DNA of 41,088 nucleotides from Oscillospiraceae bacterium (lineage in GTDB: Bacteria; Bacillota_A; Clostridia; Oscillospirales; CAG-272): contig SVUH01000013.1 of NCBI GenBank assembly GCA_015063335.1, positions 1-41,088 on the forward strand, read 5' to 3'. Positions 23,422 to 31,612 of the stretch are shown here, one piece after another (position 1 is the stretch's first letter; each line of letters begins with the position of its first letter). The position numbers and the translations under genes are program-made. The notes under the pieces are model-generated. The model worked only from the letters and a program-made list of their open reading frames with translations, had not been told where the DNA came from and searched no databases.

Positions 23422-24386
23422 TTACTTGTTTTTATAATTCCGATAATATTTAAACCAACAAGCCCACGCACGTATTAAGGTTATAAGCTTGGTATTTTTT
23501 ATTGGTCGCTTTATGTAGTAATACATGAAATCTTTGAAGGAAAGCTTCTCCTTGCTTTTTGTTCTTCGATCCGTAGGATCTTTATAAGCCAAATCGGAAG
23601 AAATAACTCCCAAATTATTATAATTTACGTCTGTTATTCCATTCATCTCAAATATTTCATGCGTTCGACTAAGCCATTTTCGAGATGTTATGCCGACACC
23701 ATCTACAAATTTGTTGTAATATTTAAATACTGGTGCAGAGTCATTGATCCTATAATGTATTACATCGTATCCTGCTACAATTGAACGAATATTTGAATTT
23801 ACTTCAAAAGCCCAAGCATCTTCTTTCTTTACCAAAAGCTTTTCCAAAAAGTCTTTTCGGTAAAGAATAATCATCATATTTGTCCGTCCTTTGTTGAAAC
23901 GGTTTGCTTTCCTGTATGCTAGTTCACTGTCAAATTCTTTAGGATAGCTACTTCCTCGTTTGATTGGGTGGAAATAGATCCCACCCCATTTAGGCTTCTT
24001 TTTCATTCGTTCAAACGCATCTAAAAAAGCTTTCTCATTGACTTCTTCGTGCACGAAGTAATCTTCAAGGCTGAAAAGAATGTAATCGCTTTCAATTTGC
24101 TTTAAGGCATATTGAAGCCGTTCTGTCCAAGTTTTTCCCCTACCTGTATTAATTGTTTTAACGGTCATAAAGTCACAGTTAAAATTTTTTTCTTCGGTCA
24201 TTAGATAACAGTTTTGGGGATGATTTTTCCAGTTTTTATGGATTAGTTTAAAATAAGGTGACCATGCGTCTTCATATAGGTCGCAACTTAATATGAGTAG
24301 GGATATTTCTTGGAGGTTATGCTCCCCCCCCCCCGGGGGAGGGAATTGTCGAGATTTAAGCCGTTACATTTTTTGAAGTTTTTCAT
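23422..24386 (-). CDS. Glycosyltransferase-like protein, out of frame at a poly-G tract (probable phase-variable gene)
   Basis: The conserved part is open in one frame from the G tract to 23422: it reads ISLLILSCDLYEDAWSPYF, then NHPQNCYLMTEEKNF, and later LFSLEDYFVHEE, where the acidic residues could be the DxD-like metal site of a GT-A fold. The first in-frame ATG after the tract (24201) has no RBS and cuts off the first strand. An ATG at 24386 starts a frame (MKNFKKCNGLNLDNSLP) that enters the tract one base out. With 11 G it stops after 32 codons; with 12 (or 9) G it joins the conserved frame as a 321-residue protein with a short Gly run. The upstream coding bases, as well as those before MTEEK, read as normal protein. 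Function: probably transfers a sugar to the surface glycan (family by resemblance only). Confidence 0.7.
24324..24334. repeat. Homopolymeric G/C tract (C11 on + strand)
   Basis: Eleven C on the + strand, followed by five G, so the minus strand reads C5 then G11. This is the only homopolymer of this kind in the window and it lies in an AT-rich neighbourhood. It sits at codons 18-22 of the glycosyltransferase-like gene. Confidence 0.9.
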
Positions 24387-24430
24387 TTTCTATATTTGTT
24401 TTTCGCCTTTCTATTGTTTTTTTCATTCAT
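24383..24430 (-). CDS. Possible 15-codon coupling ORF between SDR and glycosyltransferase
   Basis: An ATG at 24430 overlaps the SDR stop (TAATG) and has GGGAG 7 bases upstream. It codes for MNEKNNRKAKNKYRK and ends in a TGA that overlaps the ATG at 24386 (ATGA). It could pass ribosomes from the SDR gene to the glycosyltransferase start, which has no good RBS of its own. It may equally be chance or scar sequence. Confidence 0.3.
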   Translation of the reverse strand: MNEKNNRKAKNKYRK

Positions 24431-25260
24431 TATAAATCTCCCATCAAGCCCAAGCTTCTGCCGCCGTCAACAGCCAAATTCTGACCGGTAATGAAATCGG
24501 CTTCCCGTGAAGCTAAAAACGCGACGCCGTGTGCAATATCCTCGGGACGGCACAACTGATCCAAAACGTTTTTGGAAGCAGAGGAGCTGAGCTTTTCGTC
24601 AGTTGCATTTTCTCTCGGCACAAGCCCTGGAGAAACGCAATTTACCGTAATTCCGTACTGCCCAAGCTCAATTGCCTGGGATTTCATAAGTCCAAACAAT
24701 CCAGCCTTTGCGGCTGCATATTCCGCATGCTTTGTTTTTCCCTGCATGCCTACGATAGACGAAACATGAATTATCCTACCGTGCCGGGATCCTTTCATAT
24801 ATTGAACTGCTTCGCGGGATGCCAGTATGGCACCGCGCAGATTAACAGCCATAAGCCCGTCGATGTTTTCAATGGACTGTTCGTGCAAATATCTCTTTTC
24901 CGTACGGGCGCTGTATCCGGCATTATTAACTAATACGTCGATCTTACCGTGCGTAGCAGCTACCTCTTTCATTGCTCGCTTAATAGAAGCCTCGTCTGCA
25001 ACGTCCATGACGGCATAATCAACGTCTAAGCTTTTCTCTTGAAATTGCTTTTGCAAGGAAATCAGCTTTTCTTCCGATCTGCCCGTTAAAACGACCGTTG
25101 CACCTTCTATTGCGAAACGTTGACAGATAGCTTCTCCTATTGATCCGGTAGCGCCTGTAACGAGCACCACCCGATCCTTAAATCGTTGCTGCTTGTCTAC
25201 GTATACGTACTGAGTTTCTTTTTTTACAACAATACGTTGTTTCTTTAAAAAATCAAACAT
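24430..25260 (-). CDS. SDR family oxidoreductase
   Basis: 276 residues. A ~27-residue N-terminal extension (MFDFLKKQRIVVKK ...) precedes a classical SDR: VVLVTGATGSIGEAI (cofactor site), LVNNAGYS (NNAG), VSSIVGMQGKTKHAEYAAAK (Ser ... Y-x3-K), and a C-terminal ITGQNLAVDGGRSLG as in FabG-type enzymes. It reduces or oxidises a carbonyl/alcohol with NAD(P)H. Its start overlaps the MenD-like gene by 8 bases, so the two probably act in sequence on the same metabolite. Substrate unknown. Confidence 0.85.
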   Translation of the reverse strand: MFDFLKKQRIVVKKETQYVYVDKQQRFKDRVVLVTGATGSIGEAICQRFAIEGATVVLTGRSEEKLISLQKQFQEKSLDVDYAVMDVADEASIKRAMKEVAATHGKIDVLVNNAGYSARTEKRYLHEQSIENIDGLMAVNLRGAILASREAVQYMKGSRHGRIIHVSSIVGMQGKTKHAEYAAAKAGLFGLMKSQAIELGQYGITVNCVSPGLVPRENATDEKLSSSASKNVLDQLCRPEDIAHGVAFLASREADFITGQNLAVDGGRSLGLMGDL

Positions 25261-26965
25261 TTTTACCTCGTAAGATCGTTTTTAAAATGTTCTTTACAGA
25301 GCTTTCCTTTTCCTCAAATTGCGCATATGATTTTTTTAAAACCTGCGCGTCTTGCTCCTTGTCAGTGAATACCTCAATAAAGATGGGTCTTTCCGTTGCT
25401 TCGTTCATGCGAATGAGCGCCGCACTGAGGTCCTGCTCATTGCGGACTGCAATATATTCAAAGCCGCGGGATTCTACCCAGCCCTTTGCTGTTGCATCGT
25501 GTCCTGCCGCAATGTTCTGATCTAATGTTGATACGTTCTTTATTCCTACGGTGTAGTGAAACAGCGTTGCTCCACTGTTATTGCTTAAAATTATTCGCAT
25601 ATTAGGGGAGATATAATTATTCCAAAGCGAATTCATATCGTAGAAAAAGCTTAAGTCTCCGATCAACAAAAATGCTTTTTTGTCATTATTGCAAGCCATT
25701 CCCATATATGCCGATGCCGATCCGTCTATGCCGTTTGCGCCGCGGTTGCAGTATACCTCTATCGAAGGATCAAGGTCAAAATGCGAAACCAAACGCACGC
25801 TTGTGCTGTTTGCGATATGAAACGCAGAGCCCTTGGGAAGCGCATTTACTAATTCTCTTACAGCATAAAAATTGCAGTAGGGAAGTTCAATATTATTAAA
25901 GTCTATTCCCGCAGTTTTGCTTTGCCAAAGCTCTAAGTAGGCGGAATCCACTTGCGCCTTACTTCCTGTCTTGACCATTTTTTTCAAAAATTCTATTGGA
26001 GATGCCTCAAATACCTCCTTAATACTGAATAAGGGGTCTTGCAGGCTTCCGTCAGCATTTACGCACCAGTGGTCAAACATTCCCTTGCAGCTTTTCAAGT
26101 GACTACGCACGTATGATAAATATCCGCTGTTTAAGGTGATCACGATCTCCGGCAACAGTGTGCTTTTAAAGCTTTCCGCTGAGGTTACCCTTGAGAGCGA
26201 AAACGTTGAGACGGCGCCCTTGCAATGTAAATTTGACAAGGGATCAACGGCAATGATCGCGCCGTACATAGAGGAAAATTCCTCAACAATGCGAATATCC
26301 TCGTCTGTTAACGACGGTGACTGACCGTACAGCACCAACACTCTTTTGTTTTTCAATTGTTCTGCGTATGAGGTCCAGTCGTCGTAGAGATAATGGCGTT
26401 TTATTTTTTTGACCTTGGGTAATTCGGTAGTATTGAAAACAGACAGTCCCTTTTCAATGGGAATGTTAATTTGTACCGGCGCTCCGCCGTGATGATTCAA
26501 TTCGAGAATTGCTTCGTTGATCATTCTGCCGCACGTATATTCGTCGACCTCGTCTTTTATCATAGGAAGCTGTACGATCTTTCTTGTTACCTTTTCAAAG
26601 CCGTCAGTCTGAGGAAGCATCTGCTCCTCATCTTGATTCAAATAGTAAGGATTTCGGTCCGCAGAAATGACCAGTAGCGGCAGCTTTTGATAAAACGCTT
26701 CCGTTACCGCAGAATAATAATTGCAAACAGCAGTACCAGACGTGCAGCAAATCGCAACGGGTTCTCTGTAACGCTGTATCAAGCCTATCCCAAAAAAGCC
26801 GGCGCTTCTTTCATCTACAATGGAATACGTTTCGAAAAACGGATCAACCTCCAAAGAGTGCGCTATCGGAACGTTTCGGTTGCCGGGGGATAATACGACC
26901 CTGCGAATATTATGCTGTTTAAGTAAAGAAACTAAAATTTGTACACTTTTTATGTCTGAATACAT
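25253..26965 (-). CDS. MenD-like thiamine diphosphate enzyme
   Basis: 570 residues with the three-domain layout of ThDP decarboxylase/carboligases. The N-terminus has VVLSPGNRNVPIAHSLE and IVDERSAGFFGIGL (residues ~23-65), matching the MenD S-P-G-x-R and D-E-R-S-A regions with the catalytic Glu. The C-terminal part has RGANGIDGSASAYMG and LIGDLSFFYDMNSLWNN, the ThDP/Mg2+ motif (G-D-x-S-F ... N-N). True MenD joins a 2-oxoglutarate-derived unit to isochorismate, but no menaquinone gene is present here. In this operon it more likely makes a branched or extended building block for the glycan (inference). Confidence 0.8.
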   Translation of the reverse strand: MYSDIKSVQILVSLLKQHNIRRVVLSPGNRNVPIAHSLEVDPFFETYSIVDERSAGFFGIGLIQRYREPVAICCTSGTAVCNYYSAVTEAFYQKLPLLVISADRNPYYLNQDEEQMLPQTDGFEKVTRKIVQLPMIKDEVDEYTCGRMINEAILELNHHGGAPVQINIPIEKGLSVFNTTELPKVKKIKRHYLYDDWTSYAEQLKNKRVLVLYGQSPSLTDEDIRIVEEFSSMYGAIIAVDPLSNLHCKGAVSTFSLSRVTSAESFKSTLLPEIVITLNSGYLSYVRSHLKSCKGMFDHWCVNADGSLQDPLFSIKEVFEASPIEFLKKMVKTGSKAQVDSAYLELWQSKTAGIDFNNIELPYCNFYAVRELVNALPKGSAFHIANSTSVRLVSHFDLDPSIEVYCNRGANGIDGSASAYMGMACNNDKKAFLLIGDLSFFYDMNSLWNNYISPNMRIILSNNSGATLFHYTVGIKNVSTLDQNIAAGHDATAKGWVESRGFEYIAVRNEQDLSAALIRMNEATERPIFIEVFTDKEQDAQVLKKSYAQFEEKESSVKNILKTILRGKNV

Positions 26966-26977
26966 ACTATTTCTCCA

Positions 26978-28045
26978 TTACTTATTCTTCATCAATTCTT
27001 TGTATTGCTTTGTTCTTGCCGCGTAGCGCTTTTTGGAAAGCAGATAGAAGGTAAGGGGAAGCTTGAATCTAAAGCAAAACGTATATAGCTTATAGATTCG
27101 TCCCATCGAGTCCGTGTCAACCTCTTTCCAATTACAGATCTCTGCGGATTCCTTCATTATCTGTCTTATGGTCGAAATCCGTTCGCGTAATTTTCTGACA
27201 TTGTTCGGCTTTGTTTCATTGTCGGCACACTCAAACGCCGTCAATGCGGCGCGCAGGCGCATTTGCTTATGAAAATCATATCGCGTATAGCCGTTTACGA
27301 CCTTGTCGAGATACTCAACCCAAGGCTTTAAGAGACCCCACATATTTTTTGTATATCCCTTGGACAAGGACTCAAAATTCATGCGGTTATGATATAAATA
27401 TCTGTCACCAAGATAATAGTAACTATCCGCATGTATCGTACATTCAAAGGTGAAGGGAAGGTCCTGACAACGGCGGAAGCGGGGATCGAACTTAATGCCG
27501 TGCTCGTCTATCAGCGCCTTGCGGTAAATTCTTAGCCAGTTGCACCAACGAAGCGTGCTTTCGCTCTTGTTTTCATCAAAGCTTGCCAAGACTCTCGGGA
27601 AAATAGTCTTTTCCATCTCGGCTCTGTTGTAAAATCCGGGAGCAAAATAGATCTGTTCCTTTTTGGACTCGTCGCGATACACGTTGCAGAATACGATGTC
27701 CGCGCCGTGTTCCTTTGCCTTTTCGTACATTTCCTCGTACATGGAAAGCTCCAACCAGTCGTCAGAGTCGACAAATCCCACGTATTCGCCCCTTGCTACG
27801 TTAAGGCCTGCCTGTCTTGCTGCCGCCAAGCCTGCATTTTGTTGGTTTATCAAAACAACTCGGCTGTCAAACGCAACGTATTTATTGCATATCTCGTCCG
27901 AGCCGTCGGTAGAGCCGTCGTTAACCAAAATGATCTCAATATCCTTAAGCGTTTGACCTATGACTGTATCAAGGCACTGCTCCAAATATTCCTTTACGTT
28001 ATAAACGGGAACGATAACGCTCACCAAAATTTTGTTATTTTCCAC
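26978..28045 (-). CDS. Glycosyltransferase family 2
   Basis: 355 residues. The N-terminal GT-A domain is typical: LVSVIVPVYNVKEYLEQCLD (residues ~7-26), IEIILVNDGSTDGS, and VGFVDSDDWLE with the D-x-D motif. The C-terminal ~140 residues are basic and helical. It transfers a sugar to the growing lipid-linked repeat unit on the cytoplasmic side. Sugar specificity cannot be read. The start overlaps the preceding gene by 11 bases. Confidence 0.88.
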   Translation of the reverse strand: MENNKILVSVIVPVYNVKEYLEQCLDTVIGQTLKDIEIILVNDGSTDGSDEICNKYVAFDSRVVLINQQNAGLAAARQAGLNVARGEYVGFVDSDDWLELSMYEEMYEKAKEHGADIVFCNVYRDESKKEQIYFAPGFYNRAEMEKTIFPRVLASFDENKSESTLRWCNWLRIYRKALIDEHGIKFDPRFRRCQDLPFTFECTIHADSYYYLGDRYLYHNRMNFESLSKGYTKNMWGLLKPWVEYLDKVVNGYTRYDFHKQMRLRAALTAFECADNETKPNNVRKLRERISTIRQIMKESAEICNWKEVDTDSMGRIYKLYTFCFRFKLPLTFYLLSKKRYAARTKQYKELMKNK

Positions 28046-29162
28046 TTACGGCTCCTTTTTCCAGCTTCTGAAACAGTGTTTCATACTGTACGATTTTTTT
28101 GTCGTTGCTTAAAAGCTCCTCGGGCATTCCATTTATATTAAACTGCTTTATTTTATCGGGATCGGATAATATTTCCCGCATTTTCTGCAAGATCGAATTT
28201 TCGTCGTTGCTTACTATGTACCCGTTATATCCATCTTTGAGTTGTTCGTTTATCCCCGAAAACTCTGTTGCGATCACGGGCTTTTGCATCATCTTCGACT
28301 CGTTAACGACGCCGCACAGCCCCTCGTAATAGGACAGCACCGCCACGAGGTCCGCACCCTTATAGTAGACGAACGGATCGTTCGTTTCTCCGCAAAGGAT
28401 CATCGTCTGCGAGAGCCCTGCGTCCGCTATTTGGCGAGATAGCTCCTCGCGGTCAGGCCCGTTTCCGACCACGTACCAGCCAAAAGCGTCGCCAAACTCC
28501 TCGTGGAGCGCCTTGCAAACGCGCACCATGCGAAAGAGTCCCTTTGCCTTGTCCGCAAGACGGCAGACAGTCAAGATTTTGAGCTTGCCCTCACCGCTTG
28601 ACATGATCTCGGGGACGGGACCGATATTTTCGGGAACGTCGGGCAATATGTTATAGATAGTCAGCGCCCTGTCCGCATACTGCGGATAGCATTTGCAAAA
28701 CGACTGTGTGGTGTATTCGGATACGCCGACGTAGGCGTCAAACGCACCACCGTAGCGCTCCATATAAGAGGCGGTCTTGCCGTACGAGCCGGTTTTCTCG
28801 ACGTCGTTTCTCAAAAGCTGATAATACTGCTTTGCGCGGATCTTTTTGAATAATATCTTGGGGTCGTATCCAAACAGACCGCTGATTACAACGTCGTATT
28901 CGTTTTTCTTTAAGCCCATCTCGCGAACGCGGCACTTGAGCGTTTCGACGACCTGGGTGCATTTGCTCATAGGCTTGCCGTTTGATTTCTTTAAATGAAT
29001 TCGATTGATCTTGGGACTCAACTCGTGCTCAAGCGTACCGCCGTCCCACCTTAACAAGAGCGTAACGGCATGCCCCTTTTCCACAAATTTGTTGAGAAGA
29101 CGTACGGTCGAGCGTTCCGCCCCGCCTATATTCAATTGGCTGTAATAATAAAGTATTTTCAT
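28035..29162 (-). CDS. Glycosyltransferase family 4
   Basis: 375 residues, GT-B fold. The N-terminus MKILYYYSQLNIGGAERSTV is the usual acceptor-domain start of GT4 enzymes. KILTVCRLADKAKGLFRMV marks the donor domain, and ALSYYEGLCGVVNESKMM holds the E-x7-E motif. It adds a sugar with retention of configuration. The ATG at 29162 (AGGG in front) is preferred over a GTG two codons earlier. Confidence 0.86.
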   Translation of the reverse strand: MKILYYYSQLNIGGAERSTVRLLNKFVEKGHAVTLLLRWDGGTLEHELSPKINRIHLKKSNGKPMSKCTQVVETLKCRVREMGLKKNEYDVVISGLFGYDPKILFKKIRAKQYYQLLRNDVEKTGSYGKTASYMERYGGAFDAYVGVSEYTTQSFCKCYPQYADRALTIYNILPDVPENIGPVPEIMSSGEGKLKILTVCRLADKAKGLFRMVRVCKALHEEFGDAFGWYVVGNGPDREELSRQIADAGLSQTMILCGETNDPFVYYKGADLVAVLSYYEGLCGVVNESKMMQKPVIATEFSGINEQLKDGYNGYIVSNDENSILQKMREILSDPDKIKQFNINGMPEELLSNDKKIVQYETLFQKLEKGAVSGK

Positions 29163-29180
29163 AAACACCCTATTTTCGTT

Positions 29181-30371
29181 TTATTTGATTTCATTTAAGA
29201 AGCTTATTATTCGCTGCGTCTGTGCTGCTGATGATTTTTTCTCTCTTACAAAGCGGAAAGCAGAGGTTGCTTTTTTAAGGCGCTCATCAAAGGGAATATC
29301 CAATACCGAATCCAAATCACGAGCCAAAGCATCGGCGTCATTCGAATCGCAGGTATAGCAATACTGATAATATTCCTCGGGAATTCCTTCAAGACGGGTT
29401 AAGACTGCGGGAGTTCCGGATGTAAAATATTCGAACGTTTTAGAGGGAAAGGAATACCTCGTCAGCAGATGATCTGCTTTTCGGGGATTGATCAGAAGGG
29501 TAGATTCTCTTTCCATAGACAATATTTCACTATTCGGTAAGCTTCCCATATATTTTATGCGGTCGCATTTCTTAGCGTATTCATTTATCGTTTCTACCGC
29601 GCTTCCGCTACCGCACAAAACAAGATCAACGTTTTTGTGCTGCATACGCAAAAAGGCGTCCAAAAGCGTTTCTATTCCGTTTTCGGGAATCAAATATCCC
29701 GCGTAGAAAATCTGCTCGTTTCTTTCGCTTCGGTTTATTTGCTCCTCGGTGATGCGAATGTCGGGCAAGCCCTCTACTACAATATAAGGCTTGTTCTTCG
29801 GATTGGTTTTTTCGTTCATATGCTTGGAGAAAAATACGTATCCGTCCATTCGATTGTTGAGCGTTGTGTTAACGGTTCTCTTTATCAATTGCTGTATTTT
29901 TCCACCCGTCAAAATTCTATACTGAGGGATCTCCGAGCAAATAGTGACGATCTTTACTCCTTTTTTTGAAAACAGGAAAGGGTAAAGCAAAGCCAAATTC
30001 GTTGCGTAGGTTAAGACAATGCGTTCTTCTCCCTTAGTATCTCTCAACCACTGCTTAACGAGTCCTTTGATCTCGTCAAACGCTGAGAGGCTCGGGATAG
30101 TTCCGCCACGCTTTTTCCAAACGTAGCTTAGCTCCATTCCGCAAAAGGTGTCCGTATTCTGCCTTGCGGCTGTATCATCCATATACGACAAGATAGAAAC
30201 TATTTTAACGTTCTGAGGATCTACGCACGTCGATATGTTACTGAGCAGCTGTGTTTCGTATTTGTGAGCCGCGATCGACATATCCTTATCCGTGCGCGAA
30301 AGCTCTAAAAACAATTCCTCGGTGCAAAAATATCCAAGATATAAAATTTTTAAATTTTTATCGTTGTTCAT
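29181..30371 (-). CDS. Glycosyltransferase, GT-B fold
   Basis: 396 residues. The donor-domain pattern is present (IFYAGYLIPENGIETLLDAF, VLCGSGSAVETI, and RYSFPSKTFEYFTSGTPAVL, where the late Glu sits at the nucleotide site), but the N-terminal half is divergent. It resembles GT4 proteins that act in exopolysaccharide clusters. It overlaps the polymerase gene by 14 bases. Confidence 0.78.
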   Translation of the reverse strand: MNNDKNLKILYLGYFCTEELFLELSRTDKDMSIAAHKYETQLLSNISTCVDPQNVKIVSILSYMDDTAARQNTDTFCGMELSYVWKKRGGTIPSLSAFDEIKGLVKQWLRDTKGEERIVLTYATNLALLYPFLFSKKGVKIVTICSEIPQYRILTGGKIQQLIKRTVNTTLNNRMDGYVFFSKHMNEKTNPKNKPYIVVEGLPDIRITEEQINRSERNEQIFYAGYLIPENGIETLLDAFLRMQHKNVDLVLCGSGSAVETINEYAKKCDRIKYMGSLPNSEILSMERESTLLINPRKADHLLTRYSFPSKTFEYFTSGTPAVLTRLEGIPEEYYQYCYTCDSNDADALARDLDSVLDIPFDERLKKATSAFRFVREKKSSAAQTQRIISFLNEIK

Positions 30372-31611
30372 TAACTGATGTTCCGTTCTTTGTTTTTGTT
30401 AAAGCATGATTGTCCGCGATATAAATGACGTAGGGGAAGAATAAGAACAAAGCTATTGACAGCTCTTGCGAGTAGGGATTGAAAAATGAAAAGAAGATGA
30501 AAATGAGCATTAAGAGCTTTATTGTTTGCTTGCTTTGATTCTTGTAAATTTCAAACGGGAATTTCCAGAAAACGTAGAAATACAGTACTGAAGTCAGCCA
30601 TCCGTATTTTCCGATCATATCAAATACGGCCGAATGACCTCCGCCGCCTCTCTGCCCACAAAGAAGCGAGCCAATGATCGGATACTGATAAATCAATTCA
30701 AACGAATCGCTGTAGTTAGAGAAGCGCTCGTCTACCGTAACGCCGCTTGCGTTACCGTCTAAGAACAGCATCTTGAATTCGGAGATTTTTTGACCGTAGG
30801 CGGGGTTCTCGCCGAATATTTTCGATAAGGTGTCGAAAAATATTTCCACAAGATCTTGGTAAAATATCGCAAATACCAATATGCTTCCGAAGAATATGAT
30901 GCAACGGACGGGAGTGATCCTTTTGAACATTATTACCAGGCCACAGCCCGCAACTAAGCAGAAGTTAGCAATCATATATCCCGAAAAGGTGGTCATTATA
31001 ACGATTAATACGAAAGCAATCAAAAACAAAGTATCCATAATCGGATTCAGCTTTATTTTCTTAATTATTTTATATAAGAGCATCGGAGCAATCAAAACGC
31101 ACATATAAATATAGCCGTATAATCCTACGTTTTTGTTTGCTTCAAAGCGTCCCTCCAACCATTCGGAGTTCGCTATACGTGCTGCATAGGGGTCGTTGAT
31201 GAGCGCGTACGTGGTCGTGCAACAGAAAATGATCATTCCAATCAAACAAGCACCTATCAATATTTGGAGAAACGTTTTGTCTGTTTGCATATAGTATGCT
31301 GCCATCGCTCCACATATCAGCATAATGATAAACTGCAAGTTTCTTATAATTGCAGTGGTAACCGGAAATACAAACAAGCTGTACAAAATCATTAGCGCGG
31401 CGCACAGAAAGCCTATAAGGCAAAATTTGCCGATTTTATTGAATAGGGAAGTGTCACGAAACAGTACAAACAGAAACCACAGCGCTGCGCACCCTACCGC
31501 CAATACACGGTAGATCGTACCAACCTGCACGGGTGGAATAAATATCCATAAAACCACGTACAGAGCACAAAGTTTTTCAAGATTTATTAATTTAAATATC
31601 TTGCTTAGCAC
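30358..31611 (-). CDS. wzy: O-antigen polymerase-like membrane protein (Wzy-type)
   Basis: 417 residues with about 10-12 hydrophobic segments and a larger extracytoplasmic loop (residues ~270-330: EIFFDTLSKIFGENPAYGQ, then GQRGGGGHS), as in O-antigen ligase/polymerase (Wzy_C-like) proteins. It would link repeat units outside the membrane. The start is GTG at 31611, one base after the flippase stop. Wzy sequences diverge widely, so the call rests on topology, length and a flippase neighbour. Confidence 0.75.
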   Translation of the reverse strand: MLSKIFKLINLEKLCALYVVLWIFIPPVQVGTIYRVLAVGCAALWFLFVLFRDTSLFNKIGKFCLIGFLCAALMILYSLFVFPVTTAIIRNLQFIIMLICGAMAAYYMQTDKTFLQILIGACLIGMIIFCCTTTYALINDPYAARIANSEWLEGRFEANKNVGLYGYIYMCVLIAPMLLYKIIKKIKLNPIMDTLFLIAFVLIVIMTTFSGYMIANFCLVAGCGLVIMFKRITPVRCIIFFGSILVFAIFYQDLVEIFFDTLSKIFGENPAYGQKISEFKMLFLDGNASGVTVDERFSNYSDSFELIYQYPIIGSLLCGQRGGGGHSAVFDMIGKYGWLTSVLYFYVFWKFPFEIYKNQSKQTIKLLMLIFIFFSFFNPYSQELSIALFLFFPYVIYIADNHALTKTKNGTSVNEQR

Positions 31612-31612
31612 T

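Noticed and set aside
24202..24429. Treating this stretch as a plain intergenic gap
   Set aside because: The minus-strand frame upstream of 24201 reads as conserved protein (LLILSCDLYEDAW...) up to the G tract, so it is coding sequence of the downstream gene.
25253..26965. Calling the ThDP enzyme a genuine menaquinone-pathway MenD
   Set aside because: No menaquinone genes are nearby and it overlaps an SDR within a polysaccharide operon; the family likeness alone does not fix the substrate.
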